Positions 43,705-50,862 of a stretch of 64,000 bases of DNA are shown piece by piece. The notes below the pieces were generated by a model, which did no database searches, was not told the origin of the DNA, and was given only the letters and a program-made list of their open reading frames with translations. Origin of the DNA: Cognatiyoonia koreensis (lineage in GTDB: Bacteria > Pseudomonadota > Alphaproteobacteria > Rhodobacterales > Rhodobacteraceae); contig NZ_FOIZ01000002.1 of assembly GCF_900109295.1 (NCBI RefSeq), positions 868,001 through 932,000 on the forward strand, given 5' to 3'. The position numbers and the translations under genes were made by a program. Position 1 is the stretch's first letter, and every line of letters starts with the position of its first letter.

Positions 43705-44588
43705 TGCAGTCCAATGCTATTCGACATCTGGTCGTTCAAAATCTCGCTAAGTACGTCTTTATCTATCTGGTGTAGGCTCTGAAAATTATCCAGACCACGG
43801 TCCAAGATTTGTTTGCCAAGACCTTTCTCCCCAATCCACGGTTCGCGGTGTGAGGATATCTGATGGAAAAGCACCATAGAAAGGTCTCGGGTCTTTTCTT
43901 CGTCATTGTCACGAAGATCAGCATTGATCCGCGTAAGTACTCTGTGCCGAGAAGGTTCATCCCGTGTCTCGAAAAAACCTGTATGAAAGTGGAAATTCTC
44001 AACTCTGTCAAAAACATGGGAAGGAATGTATCGACTGCCTGGTCTAAGGATTCCACTAGCGTCAAACTCATCGTATTTTCCGGTCGCTCTGAACAGGTCC
44101 GTGTACTCGGAAGCGAACGAGATAACTGGATTGTCTTCCGGTACAAGGCCCATGGCCGCCCCAAGAAATTTTTGGGCATGAGGCCAGACTTCAGCCCATC
44201 GTGTATACCGACCAGCAAGAAAAAGGACTCGGCTTTCGTCGAATCTCAAGCCAAACTCAATCGATCCATCTTTCAGCAGTGCTTCATATGAAAGCCCTAC
44301 GATACGCTCATCGTCAAACGCTACACGGTTAGAACCAGGTTGTAGAAGCACAGCATTCGAGACCGAGCGCCTTGGAAGTTCCTCGCGCCAGTTCCTCGAG
44401 TTATTGTCAAACCGTTGGAAGTCTTGCTCCGAAAAATCCTGTCGAAATTGAACAATGAAAACGACCCGCTGGAGTGCATTGTCGCTACGTCCTGACGCAC
44501 TGTATTCCATCAAAACGAAGCTTTCATATTTGGGTACCTGATTGCGAGCGGCTTTGCGCCTGGTTTTGTTGAGAATGTATGGTGCCAT
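43701..44588 (-). CDS. TIGR04255-like conserved protein
   Basis: A 295-aa soluble protein. VVFIVQFRQDFSEQDFQRFD near the start, WAEVWPHAQKFLGAAMGLVP in the middle, GFFETRDEPSRHRVLTRINA and an end rich in NFQSLHQIDKDVLSEILND recall TIGR04255, a widespread protein family with no known function that often lies in variable genome regions. It is the first gene of a three-gene minus-strand operon, coupled to the next by ATGA. The assignment is by resemblance and should be held lightly. Confidence 0.55.
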   Translation of the reverse strand: MAPYILNKTRRKAARNQVPKYESFVLMEYSASGRSDNALQRVVFIVQFRQDFSEQDFQRFDNNSRNWREELPRRSVSNAVLLQPGSNRVAFDDERIVGLSYEALLKDGSIEFGLRFDESRVLFLAGRYTRWAEVWPHAQKFLGAAMGLVPEDNPVISFASEYTDLFRATGKYDEFDASGILRPGSRYIPSHVFDRVENFHFHTGFFETRDEPSRHRVLTRINADLRDNDEEKTRDLSMVLFHQISSHREPWIGEKGLGKQILDRGLDNFQSLHQIDKDVLSEILNDQMSNSIGLQ

Positions 44589-44931
44589 TCCACTCTATGC
44601 AACTCCATCCCGCTCGAACCCAACCAAAATCACGACCGTGCCTCCGAATTTTTCGTCTGAAATTTCGTTGGTGCCGTTGGAACTACGACTGGCACTAGAG
44701 GAAAAATCATCTTATTTCAGAGGATTAGTCCCCTAGCAACCGTTCTGATACAGCGGATCTATGGCAAGATGACTGCTCTTCGGCGGCTTGACGGTATGCT
44801 GGATGTTCAGATTTGACAGGTCGCGAAACTATGCATTTTCGCCTTCCTGTGCACCACGGCCACTCATTTCGACTGCAGCGCTCTGAACGCTTAGTCCGAT
44901 GCAGAAGCCATTGCGGCACAAGTGCTTGAAA
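44589..44931. other. Gene-free stretch in the island cargo
   Basis: About 340 bases between the three-gene operon and the HigA-like gene, both read leftward. The A+T-rich left part should hold the promoter of the TIGR04255-like gene. No RNA gene, terminator with T-run, or convincing small gene was seen. Confidence 0.4.
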
Positions 44932-45246
44932 TCACACTTTGGGCCTATGTGGCAACTCGGCCGCAACGAGCGGTTCAATGTTGGATAAATCGACATCTTT
45001 GACAGCCTGCGCCATGTCGTAATTCGTCTGCAAGTTCATCCAGTAGGCCGGGGTGGTGTTGAACGCGCGGGCGAGGCGCAGAGCCATGTCAGGCGTAATC
45101 CTTGTGGTACCTTTTATCAGCCGTTCGATCCTCGTTCGAGGCACACGCAGATGCCGCGCAAAGGCAATAGCCCCCATGTCCAAGTACTCAAGATGGAGTT
45201 CTTTCAGGACTTCACCCGGGTGCATTGGTCTTTCAATCAGGCTCAT
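44932..45246 (-). CDS. higA: HigA family addiction-module antitoxin
   Basis: A 104-aa XRE-type protein: MHPGEVLKELHLEYLDMGAI, RTRIERLIKGTTRITPDMAL and AYWMNLQTNYDMAQA are the hallmarks of the HigA/VapI antitoxin family. HigA normally binds HigB toxin and represses its own operon. Here the gene just upstream, which overlaps its start by ATGA, codes for a 61-aa protein that does not look like HigB, so the toxin is lost, replaced or unrecognised. It could also act as an island regulator. Confidence 0.85.
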   Translation of the reverse strand: MSLIERPMHPGEVLKELHLEYLDMGAIAFARHLRVPRTRIERLIKGTTRITPDMALRLARAFNTTPAYWMNLQTNYDMAQAVKDVDLSNIEPLVAAELPHRPKV

Positions 45247-45428
45247 TTACGAATCCTATCAAGGGCAATCGGCAATCTCGTCATTGGCCGTACTAACTGC
45301 ACATAAAAGATGATCCGCCCAACAAATACGGTACCTTTGGAGCAAATGAAACATTCTTTGTCAGCACCTCGAAGATGTGAAACAGCGAGCGATCCCGATG
45401 CAAAAGGCGGGCGCAAGAGATAAGGCAT
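45243..45428 (-). CDS. Small protein coupled to higA (unrecognised or decayed toxin)
   Basis: Sixty-one codons whose stop overlaps the higA start (ATGA), which is the usual layout of a toxin gene ahead of higA. The product (MPYLLRPPFASGSLAVSHLR and on to QLVRPMTRLPIALDRIRK) does not match HigB and lacks the RelE-fold motifs. It may be a remnant or the shifted frame of a longer gene. No clear ribosome-binding site was found. Low certainty that it is a real gene. Confidence 0.3.
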   Translation of the reverse strand: MPYLLRPPFASGSLAVSHLRGADKECFICSKGTVFVGRIIFYVQLVRPMTRLPIALDRIRK

Positions 45429-45479
45429 TCTCGGCTGACGTGATGTAGGACGGTGCCACCAACAACTCTAAATTGCACA

Positions 45480-45508
45480 TTGCAATGCGAGATCATCTCG
45501 TAAATGAT
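45480..45508 (+). promoter_or_regulatory. Predicted promoter with palindromic operator before the QueC-like operon
   Basis: TTGCAA (45480-45485) and AATGAT (45503-45508) lie 17 bases apart, each matching the consensus at four of six positions. The spacer carries a perfect palindrome, CGAGAT-C-ATCTCG (45488-45500), that would block RNA polymerase if bound. The first start codon, at 45546, follows at a normal distance. Candidate binders are the HigA-like or XRE proteins of the island. Confidence 0.45.
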
Positions 45509-45545
45509 CCACCTGTTTACACAAGATATTGATTTGGGGATTGAG

Positions 45546-45920
45546 ATGGGCAGCACGGGATCGGGACGTTTTTCAGACTACTCAGGAACAGGCGGGGACA
45601 CAGGCGCTGGCGGCGGTGGGGCAAGTGGAGAGGATCGTTGCAACCGTGCATTTGCATGCGTCTTGGAGGAAGTCGAGCAATGTGATTACTTCACGGCAAA
45701 TCAAGACGTCCCACCAACAAACACAGCATTGACGCTGGAGCTGCGCGGAAGGCTTATGGCTATCGATCCAAACGATTTAAGCGTAGGTGCGCTTCCTACT
45801 CGCCTCAATTATCTTGCCGATTGTCTAGGCGCGGGCTTCTCTTACGACGGGCGTGTGATAGCTTCTACGTCGGGTTCAGTAGCCTCAGTGAACGTGGACT
45901 TCGGCCCTCGTCAGCCATGA
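45546..45920 (+). CDS. Small glycine-rich protein, possible conjugation substrate of the QueC-like enzyme
   Basis: A 124-aa protein starting MGSTGSGRFSDYSGTGGDTG: Gly/Ser-rich to residue 28, then a compact domain with cysteines at 32, 38, 46 and 93 (RCNRAFACVLEEVEQCDYF). Removal of Met would expose an N-terminal Gly. The GGGGA before the ATG at 45546 supports this start over an earlier in-frame ATG at 45504 inside the promoter. The gene is first in the four-gene operon and overlaps the next by ATGA. Family not recognised. That it is modified at its N-terminus by the QueC-like enzyme is an inference from Qat and type IV CBASS systems. Confidence 0.7.
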   Translation: MGSTGSGRFSDYSGTGGDTGAGGGGASGEDRCNRAFACVLEEVEQCDYFTANQDVPPTNTALTLELRGRLMAIDPNDLSVGALPTRLNYLADCLGAGFSYDGRVIASTSGSVASVNVDFGPRQP

Positions 45921-47248
45921 ACCGCAGTACTGACCTGTTGCTAATGGGGGAAGTCTTTGTAGATTTTACCCTCCCGAATGCAAGTGCTCAAAGTAAATTG
46001 CGGCTGGGAGGCATTGTCCACGCTGCACGAGGTTTGTGGGCCGTTGATCAGAGTTTTGCTGCAGCTGTAGTGTGCCCTGCGTACCTCGTTGATAATGCGA
46101 GAAAGTATCTTGAGCATCTCGGATGCACGGAGTTCATTTGGGTGGCCGATGTAGAAGGTTCACCCAATGTAATGGCCATTGGTGATCCAACAGAAATTGC
46201 CGATCAAGGATACCAAGACATTCTAAGGGACGAGAAATCGGTTAATTTCCTTGAACACAGTGCAGACATCGGAAAGTTCAAAAGGTGCCTTCTATTCCCT
46301 GGTAAGTTTGATCTGCCAACGGTTGCTGACTTAATCTCTGATGACGCGGAAGTAAGTTTCGATATCGCGTACGATCTTCCGGAGACAAAGCCACTAGTGG
46401 CATTTAAGGGTCGCATACACGCACTGATTACCTCTACGTCGTCCAGCTTGTTTTTGGAGAACGCGGCTACTGATGTCACGTGTTTGATTAATGATCTTCG
46501 TCAGTTTTCCCCAACATGCATTCTGTTGAAAGAGAACCGTGGTGGAAGCCGTCTTTTCGATCTTGATAGCGATACGGTCGAAGAAATTCCTGCTTTGCTT
46601 GGAGAAACAGTCAATTCGGTTGGTGTCGGCGATGTATATTCGGCGGTTTTTGTTTCGCTTATCGACGCGGGCATGCGGGATGCAGGTTGGAAAGCTGCTC
46701 GCGCCGCAACGTGCTATGCCCAAACCACGTTTCCTGATGATTTTAAACGAGACGTGGGGCGGAGCCTCACTCTCTCAGTTGATCAGATGCATGACCTTGG
46801 TGGAACTTTCGTGCCTTGGCATGGTCGCCCAAAACTCCAAATCTACTTCGCTGCCCCTGACTTCACCTACATTGACCGGAATTTTATTGATCAAGCACTT
46901 GAGGCCCTCGCTTACCATAACTTCAAAGTCAGACGTCCTGTTTTTGAAAATGGCGAACTAGAGAGAGACAGCACAGTTGATCAAATGCACACGATGTTCA
47001 CGGCTGACATCGCACTGCTTAAAGACTGTGAAATTGTCTTTGCTGTGCCTTTGACACGTGATCCCGGAACCTTAGTCGAAATGGGATGGGCTATGGCCAC
47101 TGATGTTCCTGTTATCACTTTCGATCCACTACGGGAGAACACTAACACAATGGTGGTCGCTGGGAGCAAGGCATACTCAGATAAACTCGATATCTGTCTC
47201 AACGGCCTTTTCGAGGCCATGTCTAGCATCAGAGCATCCCGCCAATGA
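45917..47248 (+). CDS. PfkB-type kinase fused to nucleoside 2-deoxyribosyltransferase-like domain
   Basis: A 443-aa fusion. Residues 1-295 resemble the ribokinase/PfkB fold: LLLMGEVFVDFTL, LRLGGIVHAARGL and the anion hole/catalytic loop NSVGVGDVYSAVF (Asp239). Residues 306-440 resemble nucleoside 2-deoxyribosyltransferases: LQIYFAAPDFTYIDRNFIDQ at the start and AVPLTRDPGTLVEMGWAMA with the likely nucleophile Glu388. The parts suggest phosphorylation and base release or exchange on a nucleoside. It lies between the small glycine-rich protein and the QueC-like gene, overlapping each by four bases, so it must work with them. Substrate unknown. Confidence 0.78.
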   Translation: MNRSTDLLLMGEVFVDFTLPNASAQSKLRLGGIVHAARGLWAVDQSFAAAVVCPAYLVDNARKYLEHLGCTEFIWVADVEGSPNVMAIGDPTEIADQGYQDILRDEKSVNFLEHSADIGKFKRCLLFPGKFDLPTVADLISDDAEVSFDIAYDLPETKPLVAFKGRIHALITSTSSSLFLENAATDVTCLINDLRQFSPTCILLKENRGGSRLFDLDSDTVEEIPALLGETVNSVGVGDVYSAVFVSLIDAGMRDAGWKAARAATCYAQTTFPDDFKRDVGRSLTLSVDQMHDLGGTFVPWHGRPKLQIYFAAPDFTYIDRNFIDQALEALAYHNFKVRRPVFENGELERDSTVDQMHTMFTADIALLKDCEIVFAVPLTRDPGTLVEMGWAMATDVPVITFDPLRENTNTMVVAGSKAYSDKLDICLNGLFEAMSSIRASRQ

Positions 47249-47865
47249 AACGCGCACTTGTCATGGTATCAGGCGGTCTCGACTCGACCACGGTATGCCA
47301 TTTGCTCGTCAAAGCAGGTACTGAGGTTCACCCAATATTCTTCGATTACGGTCAGCATTGTGCGGAAACTGAGTGGGCCAAGGTCAACGAGGTGCTGCCC
47401 ACGGAGGTATTGCCACCAGAGCGCATAAATCTGTCGGATATCTTTAAGGGTTCGACGTCGCGAATGATCGTTGAGGCAGACCTTTGGACCGAAGCTGTTG
47501 TAGATGACGATCTGTATATCCCATACCGAACGATGTTGTTCTTCGCTTCTGCAGCCGCTCGAGCACAAACCGTTGGTATCCTTGACGTCTACTCGGGGTT
47601 CATAAACAGCAATCACGCCAAGGAAATCGACTGTAGTACCGAGTTTATGAATGGTCTCGATGAACTATCCGTCGGTGTTGGAGCGGTTAGATTTCACGCG
47701 CCTTTCGGAACTTGGTTAAAGAGCGATGTCGTGCGCGAAGCCGTTAAGTTGGGGGTGCCTGTAGGGCGCACGTTCTCGTGTCAGGCTTCAAGCTCATTTC
47801 CTTGTGGGGCTTGCCCGAACTGCGTAGAGAGGCTTAACGCTCTTACAGAGGCTGGCATTGCGTGA
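47245..47865 (+). CDS. QueC-like 7-cyano-7-deazaguanine synthase family protein
   Basis: A 206-aa PP-loop ATPase. MVSGGLDSTTV (residues 7-17) is the ATP loop and the C-terminus has the zinc site Cys179, Cys187, Cys190 and Cys193 (SCQASSSFPCGACPNCVERL). QueC turns 7-carboxy-7-deazaguanine into preQ0. The rest of the queuosine pathway (queD, queE, folE, tgt) is not here, and the central loop reads IPYRTMLFF where housekeeping QueC has a PxRN. It is therefore more likely a QatC/Cap9-like enzyme of a defence-type system that couples deazaguanine to a protein. Coupled to the preceding gene by ATGA. Confidence 0.82.
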   Translation: MKRALVMVSGGLDSTTVCHLLVKAGTEVHPIFFDYGQHCAETEWAKVNEVLPTEVLPPERINLSDIFKGSTSRMIVEADLWTEAVVDDDLYIPYRTMLFFASAAARAQTVGILDVYSGFINSNHAKEIDCSTEFMNGLDELSVGVGAVRFHAPFGTWLKSDVVREAVKLGVPVGRTFSCQASSSFPCGACPNCVERLNALTEAGIA

Positions 47866-47880
47866 TTTTGGGGGACTCGT

Positions 47881-48561
47881 ATGCAAGAACAGACTGACTA
47901 TTCCAACGCTCTGTACGCTGCTAGGTGTATTGCAGACCATGCGGTCGGAGAAGGCATCTTAAGAGCGAATGTTCCTGTCCGCCCAGTCTATCACCACATG
48001 GGTGCAGTTCTTGCTGATTCGGTTCTCCAAGCGGGTTTAAACTACTCAACGATTGTTCGGCCTCGCGTGCAGGCGATATTGGAAATCTTCCCACACGCCA
48101 CGACGTTAAATGCCGTCACGCAGATCATTGAGACGCAAGGCAGCGGAAAATTCCTTCAATGGAGGCACGAGGAGAAGGTTTCCCGCTTTGATGACCTTGT
48201 GGAATTCCTTGTCGGGTCTCGTATTGAAGATACCTCGGATTTGAGCGAAGCGCTGCTTGATGATGCCTTTCGCATTGATATTCGAGAAGTTAGAGGCATT
48301 GGCCCGAAGACAGTGGACTATATGGCCTGCCTAGTTGGTGTCGATTGCATTGCTGTTGACCGTCACATCAGAGGGTTCGCTGAATTGGCCGGGTTAGAAG
48401 AGGATGGCTATGATTTTCTGCGTGACACATTCAGTTTTGCAGCGGATCTTTTGAGCATTTCGCGCCGGGAATTTGATGCTTCAATCTGGCATTTTCAGGC
48501 AACGAAAAACTCTCGTCAGTTGTTCCTTGATTTCGATTGTACACCTAGTAGCGAAATCTAA
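47881..48561 (+). CDS. OGG/EndoIII-like helix-hairpin-helix glycosylase family protein
   Basis: A 226-aa protein. Residues 125-175 hold the HhH-GPD core: IREVRGIGPKTVDYMACLVG with Lys143 and CIAVDRHIRGF with Asp160, which fit the catalytic Lys and Asp of OGG1/EndoIII. No 4Fe-4S cysteine loop is present. It starts 15 bases after the QueC-like gene with a GGGGGA site. OGG-like genes sit next to QueC-like genes in type IV CBASS, so these two likely act in one pathway, perhaps by releasing or attacking a modified base. Its true substrate is unknown. Confidence 0.75.
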   Translation: MQEQTDYSNALYAARCIADHAVGEGILRANVPVRPVYHHMGAVLADSVLQAGLNYSTIVRPRVQAILEIFPHATTLNAVTQIIETQGSGKFLQWRHEEKVSRFDDLVEFLVGSRIEDTSDLSEALLDDAFRIDIREVRGIGPKTVDYMACLVGVDCIAVDRHIRGFAELAGLEEDGYDFLRDTFSFAADLLSISRREFDASIWHFQATKNSRQLFLDFDCTPSSEI

Positions 48562-48653
48562 GTCCCAGATAACAAATAGACACCAATGCAGTATGGTAAA
48601 CGCTCGCTGTAAGACAGCAGTATCGCGGCACTCTCAAAGTTTGGCTTGGGTTG

Positions 48654-49553
48654 TTAGTGTTTGAAGCAATTCTCTCGGTGCCAAGTCACAAATTCCCCTC
48701 TAGGGCGGTTTGCCAGGCGACCAGGTGCCAAGAGCTTACCGGAAGAATTAACCATCGCTGTCACCGCTTTCAGGTCGTTACTCTGCCTCGACACTAAAAT
48801 GGAGAGATCATCGGCCAGCCCCACCAGCCCACGATCAAACATCCAGTGTGCGGTTCCAGAAAGCGCTAGCCCATTGCTCACGATATCGGGCCCATCATGC
48901 TCGACGGGCCTGATGTGGGCGGCTTCAACCTCGGCCCGCCCGCCACCGTTGATCAAACGTAGACCTGTGATAGCGCAGCGCTCGCCATATGCGCGCAGCA
49001 CGTTTTTTCTAAAGTTCCGGTCCCGAACCGCTCTGTTGGTAAGTTGATTTATGCGCTCGCGCGCAGGCAGGTGTTGGAAGGGGGCTTGGTCATCTTGAAA
49101 GCCAATAGTAGCCTCAAGGTCTCCCACACGCGGCAAAACATCGTCTTCAGCGCCTAACCCGCGCTCGATGATCCTAGCGAAGTCTTCATTCGATAGCGTT
49201 CTGACAGCTGCTTGTGCACGGCCGGACATGCGGCCTTCATCGTTCAGCAGGCCTCTCTCAACGATGTTTTTGACGTCGCGGAACGGCACAGGATCGCCGA
49301 AATCGAGATACGTTCTGGGCTCGATCACGGCCAAGTACATATCAGATTTTCGTGGGTCAGAAATGATCTCTTGCACCTTTGCGACAGCGAAGTACCCCTT
49401 CGTGTCTTTCACCTTGCTTGGCTCAAGATAGACTATCCAGTCGCCTTCGCACTGCTGAGCGCGGGACAGATATTGGCGAGGGAACTGATAGCGTTCGGAG
49501 GGAACGTCATCGTAGATCGAGTCACTGCGGTGAATGAACACTCCGAAGGCCAT
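48654..49553 (-). CDS. HNH endonuclease with N-terminal EVE/PUA-like region
   Basis: A 299-aa protein. The C-terminal half (residues 185-275) is an HNH_2-type nuclease: AYGERCAITGLRL, then VEAAHIRPVEHDGPDIVSNG and GTAHWMFDRGLVGL, which hold the His/Asn/His. The N-terminal 110 residues (VFIHRSDSIYDDVPSERYQF, GDWIVYLEPSKVKDTKGYF) look like an EVE/PUA-type fold, known to read modified bases. Such a layout fits a restriction enzyme for modified DNA. It is convergent with the QueC-like operon. No methyltransferase partner is present. Confidence 0.78.
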   Translation of the reverse strand: MAFGVFIHRSDSIYDDVPSERYQFPRQYLSRAQQCEGDWIVYLEPSKVKDTKGYFAVAKVQEIISDPRKSDMYLAVIEPRTYLDFGDPVPFRDVKNIVERGLLNDEGRMSGRAQAAVRTLSNEDFARIIERGLGAEDDVLPRVGDLEATIGFQDDQAPFQHLPARERINQLTNRAVRDRNFRKNVLRAYGERCAITGLRLINGGGRAEVEAAHIRPVEHDGPDIVSNGLALSGTAHWMFDRGLVGLADDLSILVSRQSNDLKAVTAMVNSSGKLLAPGRLANRPRGEFVTWHRENCFKH

Positions 49554-49634
49554 TCAGGTTAAGCCCTTTCGCAACGTGCGCGAGCATCGTGTGCCAGGTT
49601 TGATTCATCCCAGCCGCTCATCATTGCAGTGTCG

Positions 49635-49931
49635 TCATTCACGAAGGAGCTTTCCCAGGCGTCGGTCGGTGAAGTGCAGGGTAAATGCTGATCCTGTCAG
49701 AACAGGCACTAGTAGACCGGCAGCGGCTACAAGCAGAACGAAGGCTCCAGAAGCTAGCGAGAATTCGCCGGTTTTACCGAATAGGTTCAGGCGCAGAAAT
49801 CCGGCCAAGTAGAGCGCGCTGGCTCCGAGAAGTGCGAGGTGAACGACCTCCAAAGGTTCGATCATATTGCGGCGCGCGCGTTCCAGTGATGCGCGACGAA
49901 GTTTCTTCCATTGGTCGCTTGGTTTTTGCAT
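49635..49931 (-). CDS. Small membrane protein of the island
   Basis: A 98-aa protein with two hydrophobic segments (residues 30-48, VVHLALLGASALYLAGFL; 60-85, ASGAFVLLVAAAGLLVPVLT) and basic ends. No family recognised. It starts four bases after the stop of the XRE-type gene in the same direction, so both are on one transcript. It could be an anti-regulator or a toxin-like partner of that protein, which is a guess. Confidence 0.6.
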   Translation of the reverse strand: MQKPSDQWKKLRRASLERARRNMIEPLEVVHLALLGASALYLAGFLRLNLFGKTGEFSLASGAFVLLVAAAGLLVPVLTGSAFTLHFTDRRLGKLLRE

Positions 49932-49935
49932 TTGC

Positions 49936-50400
49936 TTACTCCCTTACGAGTTCGATCCAAGTGTGAACGTCATCATCCGTTACTTCCCGCCCCTCGACAT
50001 GCGACTGGTACCAACGCGCAACGATTGCGCCGCGCTTTTCACTTTTGACTTTAATTTTTTCCGCCTTGAGGTGCTGATCGAGTGAGGTCTCGATCTCCTT
50101 CAAAGCATTGAAATCGTGGCCTGCGCGTATCGCCTTGGTGCCCAATAGCAACCAGGGCACATCGACATCGAATTGCTCACCAAAGGCCACCAAGGCTTCA
50201 ACCGGAATGCCGCGCTGGCCCTTCTCGTAGCTGTGATATGCCCTCGGTGAGACACCAAGCGCTTCAGCCATCGCGGCCTGAGATAGACCCGCTTCATTGC
50301 GCGCAATGGTTAGACGCGCACCCATCGAAGCAAACAATTCAGCATCTTTCCGCGCCATGTGCAGTTTCCGTTTGACGAGATCGTAATTTTTCGCGAACAT
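49936..50400 (-). CDS. XRE family transcriptional regulator
   Basis: A 154-aa protein with a helix-turn-helix of the XRE type (LTIARNEAGLSQAAMAEALG, VSPRAYHSYEKGQRGIPVEA) at residues 30-75 and a helical C-terminus. Phage- and island-type repressors of this kind often control excision genes. It is divergent from the excisionase gene, with a 114-base gap between the two starts, which fits such a role. The start is uncertain: ATG at 50400 or 50358. Confidence 0.8.
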   Translation of the reverse strand: MFAKNYDLVKRKLHMARKDAELFASMGARLTIARNEAGLSQAAMAEALGVSPRAYHSYEKGQRGIPVEALVAFGEQFDVDVPWLLLGTKAIRAGHDFNALKEIETSLDQHLKAEKIKVKSEKRGAIVARWYQSHVEGREVTDDDVHTWIELVRE

Positions 50401-50514
50401 TGCAAAAAATGACGAACTATTCCGGTTAATCCCATCTCACCACGTCAAATGGTGCTTAACAAGCGATTCCATGCGGCGTGCAGTTTTTCACTTAAGCGGA
50501 CAAGGACGACTGAA

Positions 50515-50862
50515 ATGACAGAGACCGACAAATCAGACAGCTCGCAAATCCTCGGCCTTGGGAAAAAGCCTTCCGAATGGGTCGAGCTGATGGCGGATAT
50601 GGGCATCGACATTTCTGAGCGGACCTTGCGCGAGCGGGCAAACGACACAGGGGCATTCTACCGTCTTGGGCGGACTATGCTGATCACGCCAGCGCAGATC
50701 GACACGATTTTTGAAGGAGGTCAGTCATGCCGCTCCAAATCTACAAGAGGGGTCGCTTCTACTGGGCCAAGGGTTGGGTCGAGTACAACGGCAGGCCCAT
50801 CGCAGGTCCATACAGGCGAAGCACTAAGGCATCTTCAGAAGCAGGCGCACGGGACTGGATAA
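50515..50862 (+). CDS. Excisionase-like DNA-binding protein
   Basis: A 115-aa protein. Residues 14-65 form a MerR/excisionase-like winged helix (WVELMADMGIDISERTLRER, FYRLGRTMLITPAQIDTIFE). The Ser/Thr/Arg-rich tail (SCRSKSTRGVASTGPRVGS) is coded over the first 136 bases of the integrase gene in another frame, a common arrangement in roseobacter islands. It should bind the att arms and direct excision. The ATG at 50515 was chosen as upstream codons look non-coding. Confidence 0.72.
   Translation: MTETDKSDSSQILGLGKKPSEWVELMADMGIDISERTLRERANDTGAFYRLGRTMLITPAQIDTIFEGGQSCRSKSTRGVASTGPRVGSSTTAGPSQVHTGEALRHLQKQAHGTG

Noticed and set aside
44725..44919. 64-aa minus-strand gene between the cargo operon and higA
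   Set aside because: It has no ribosome-binding site and a Cys/Arg/Ser-rich product typical of chance frames.
45243..45428. Intact HigB toxin partner of HigA
   Set aside because: Position and ATGA overlap fit, but the sequence shows none of the RelE/HigB motifs and is too short.
45546..48561. Complete type IV CBASS, Qat or DPD system
   Set aside because: There is no CD-NTase, effector, TGT-like protein, Qat ATPase, TatD-like nuclease or DpdA anywhere on the island. Only the QueC-like and OGG-like parts are shared.
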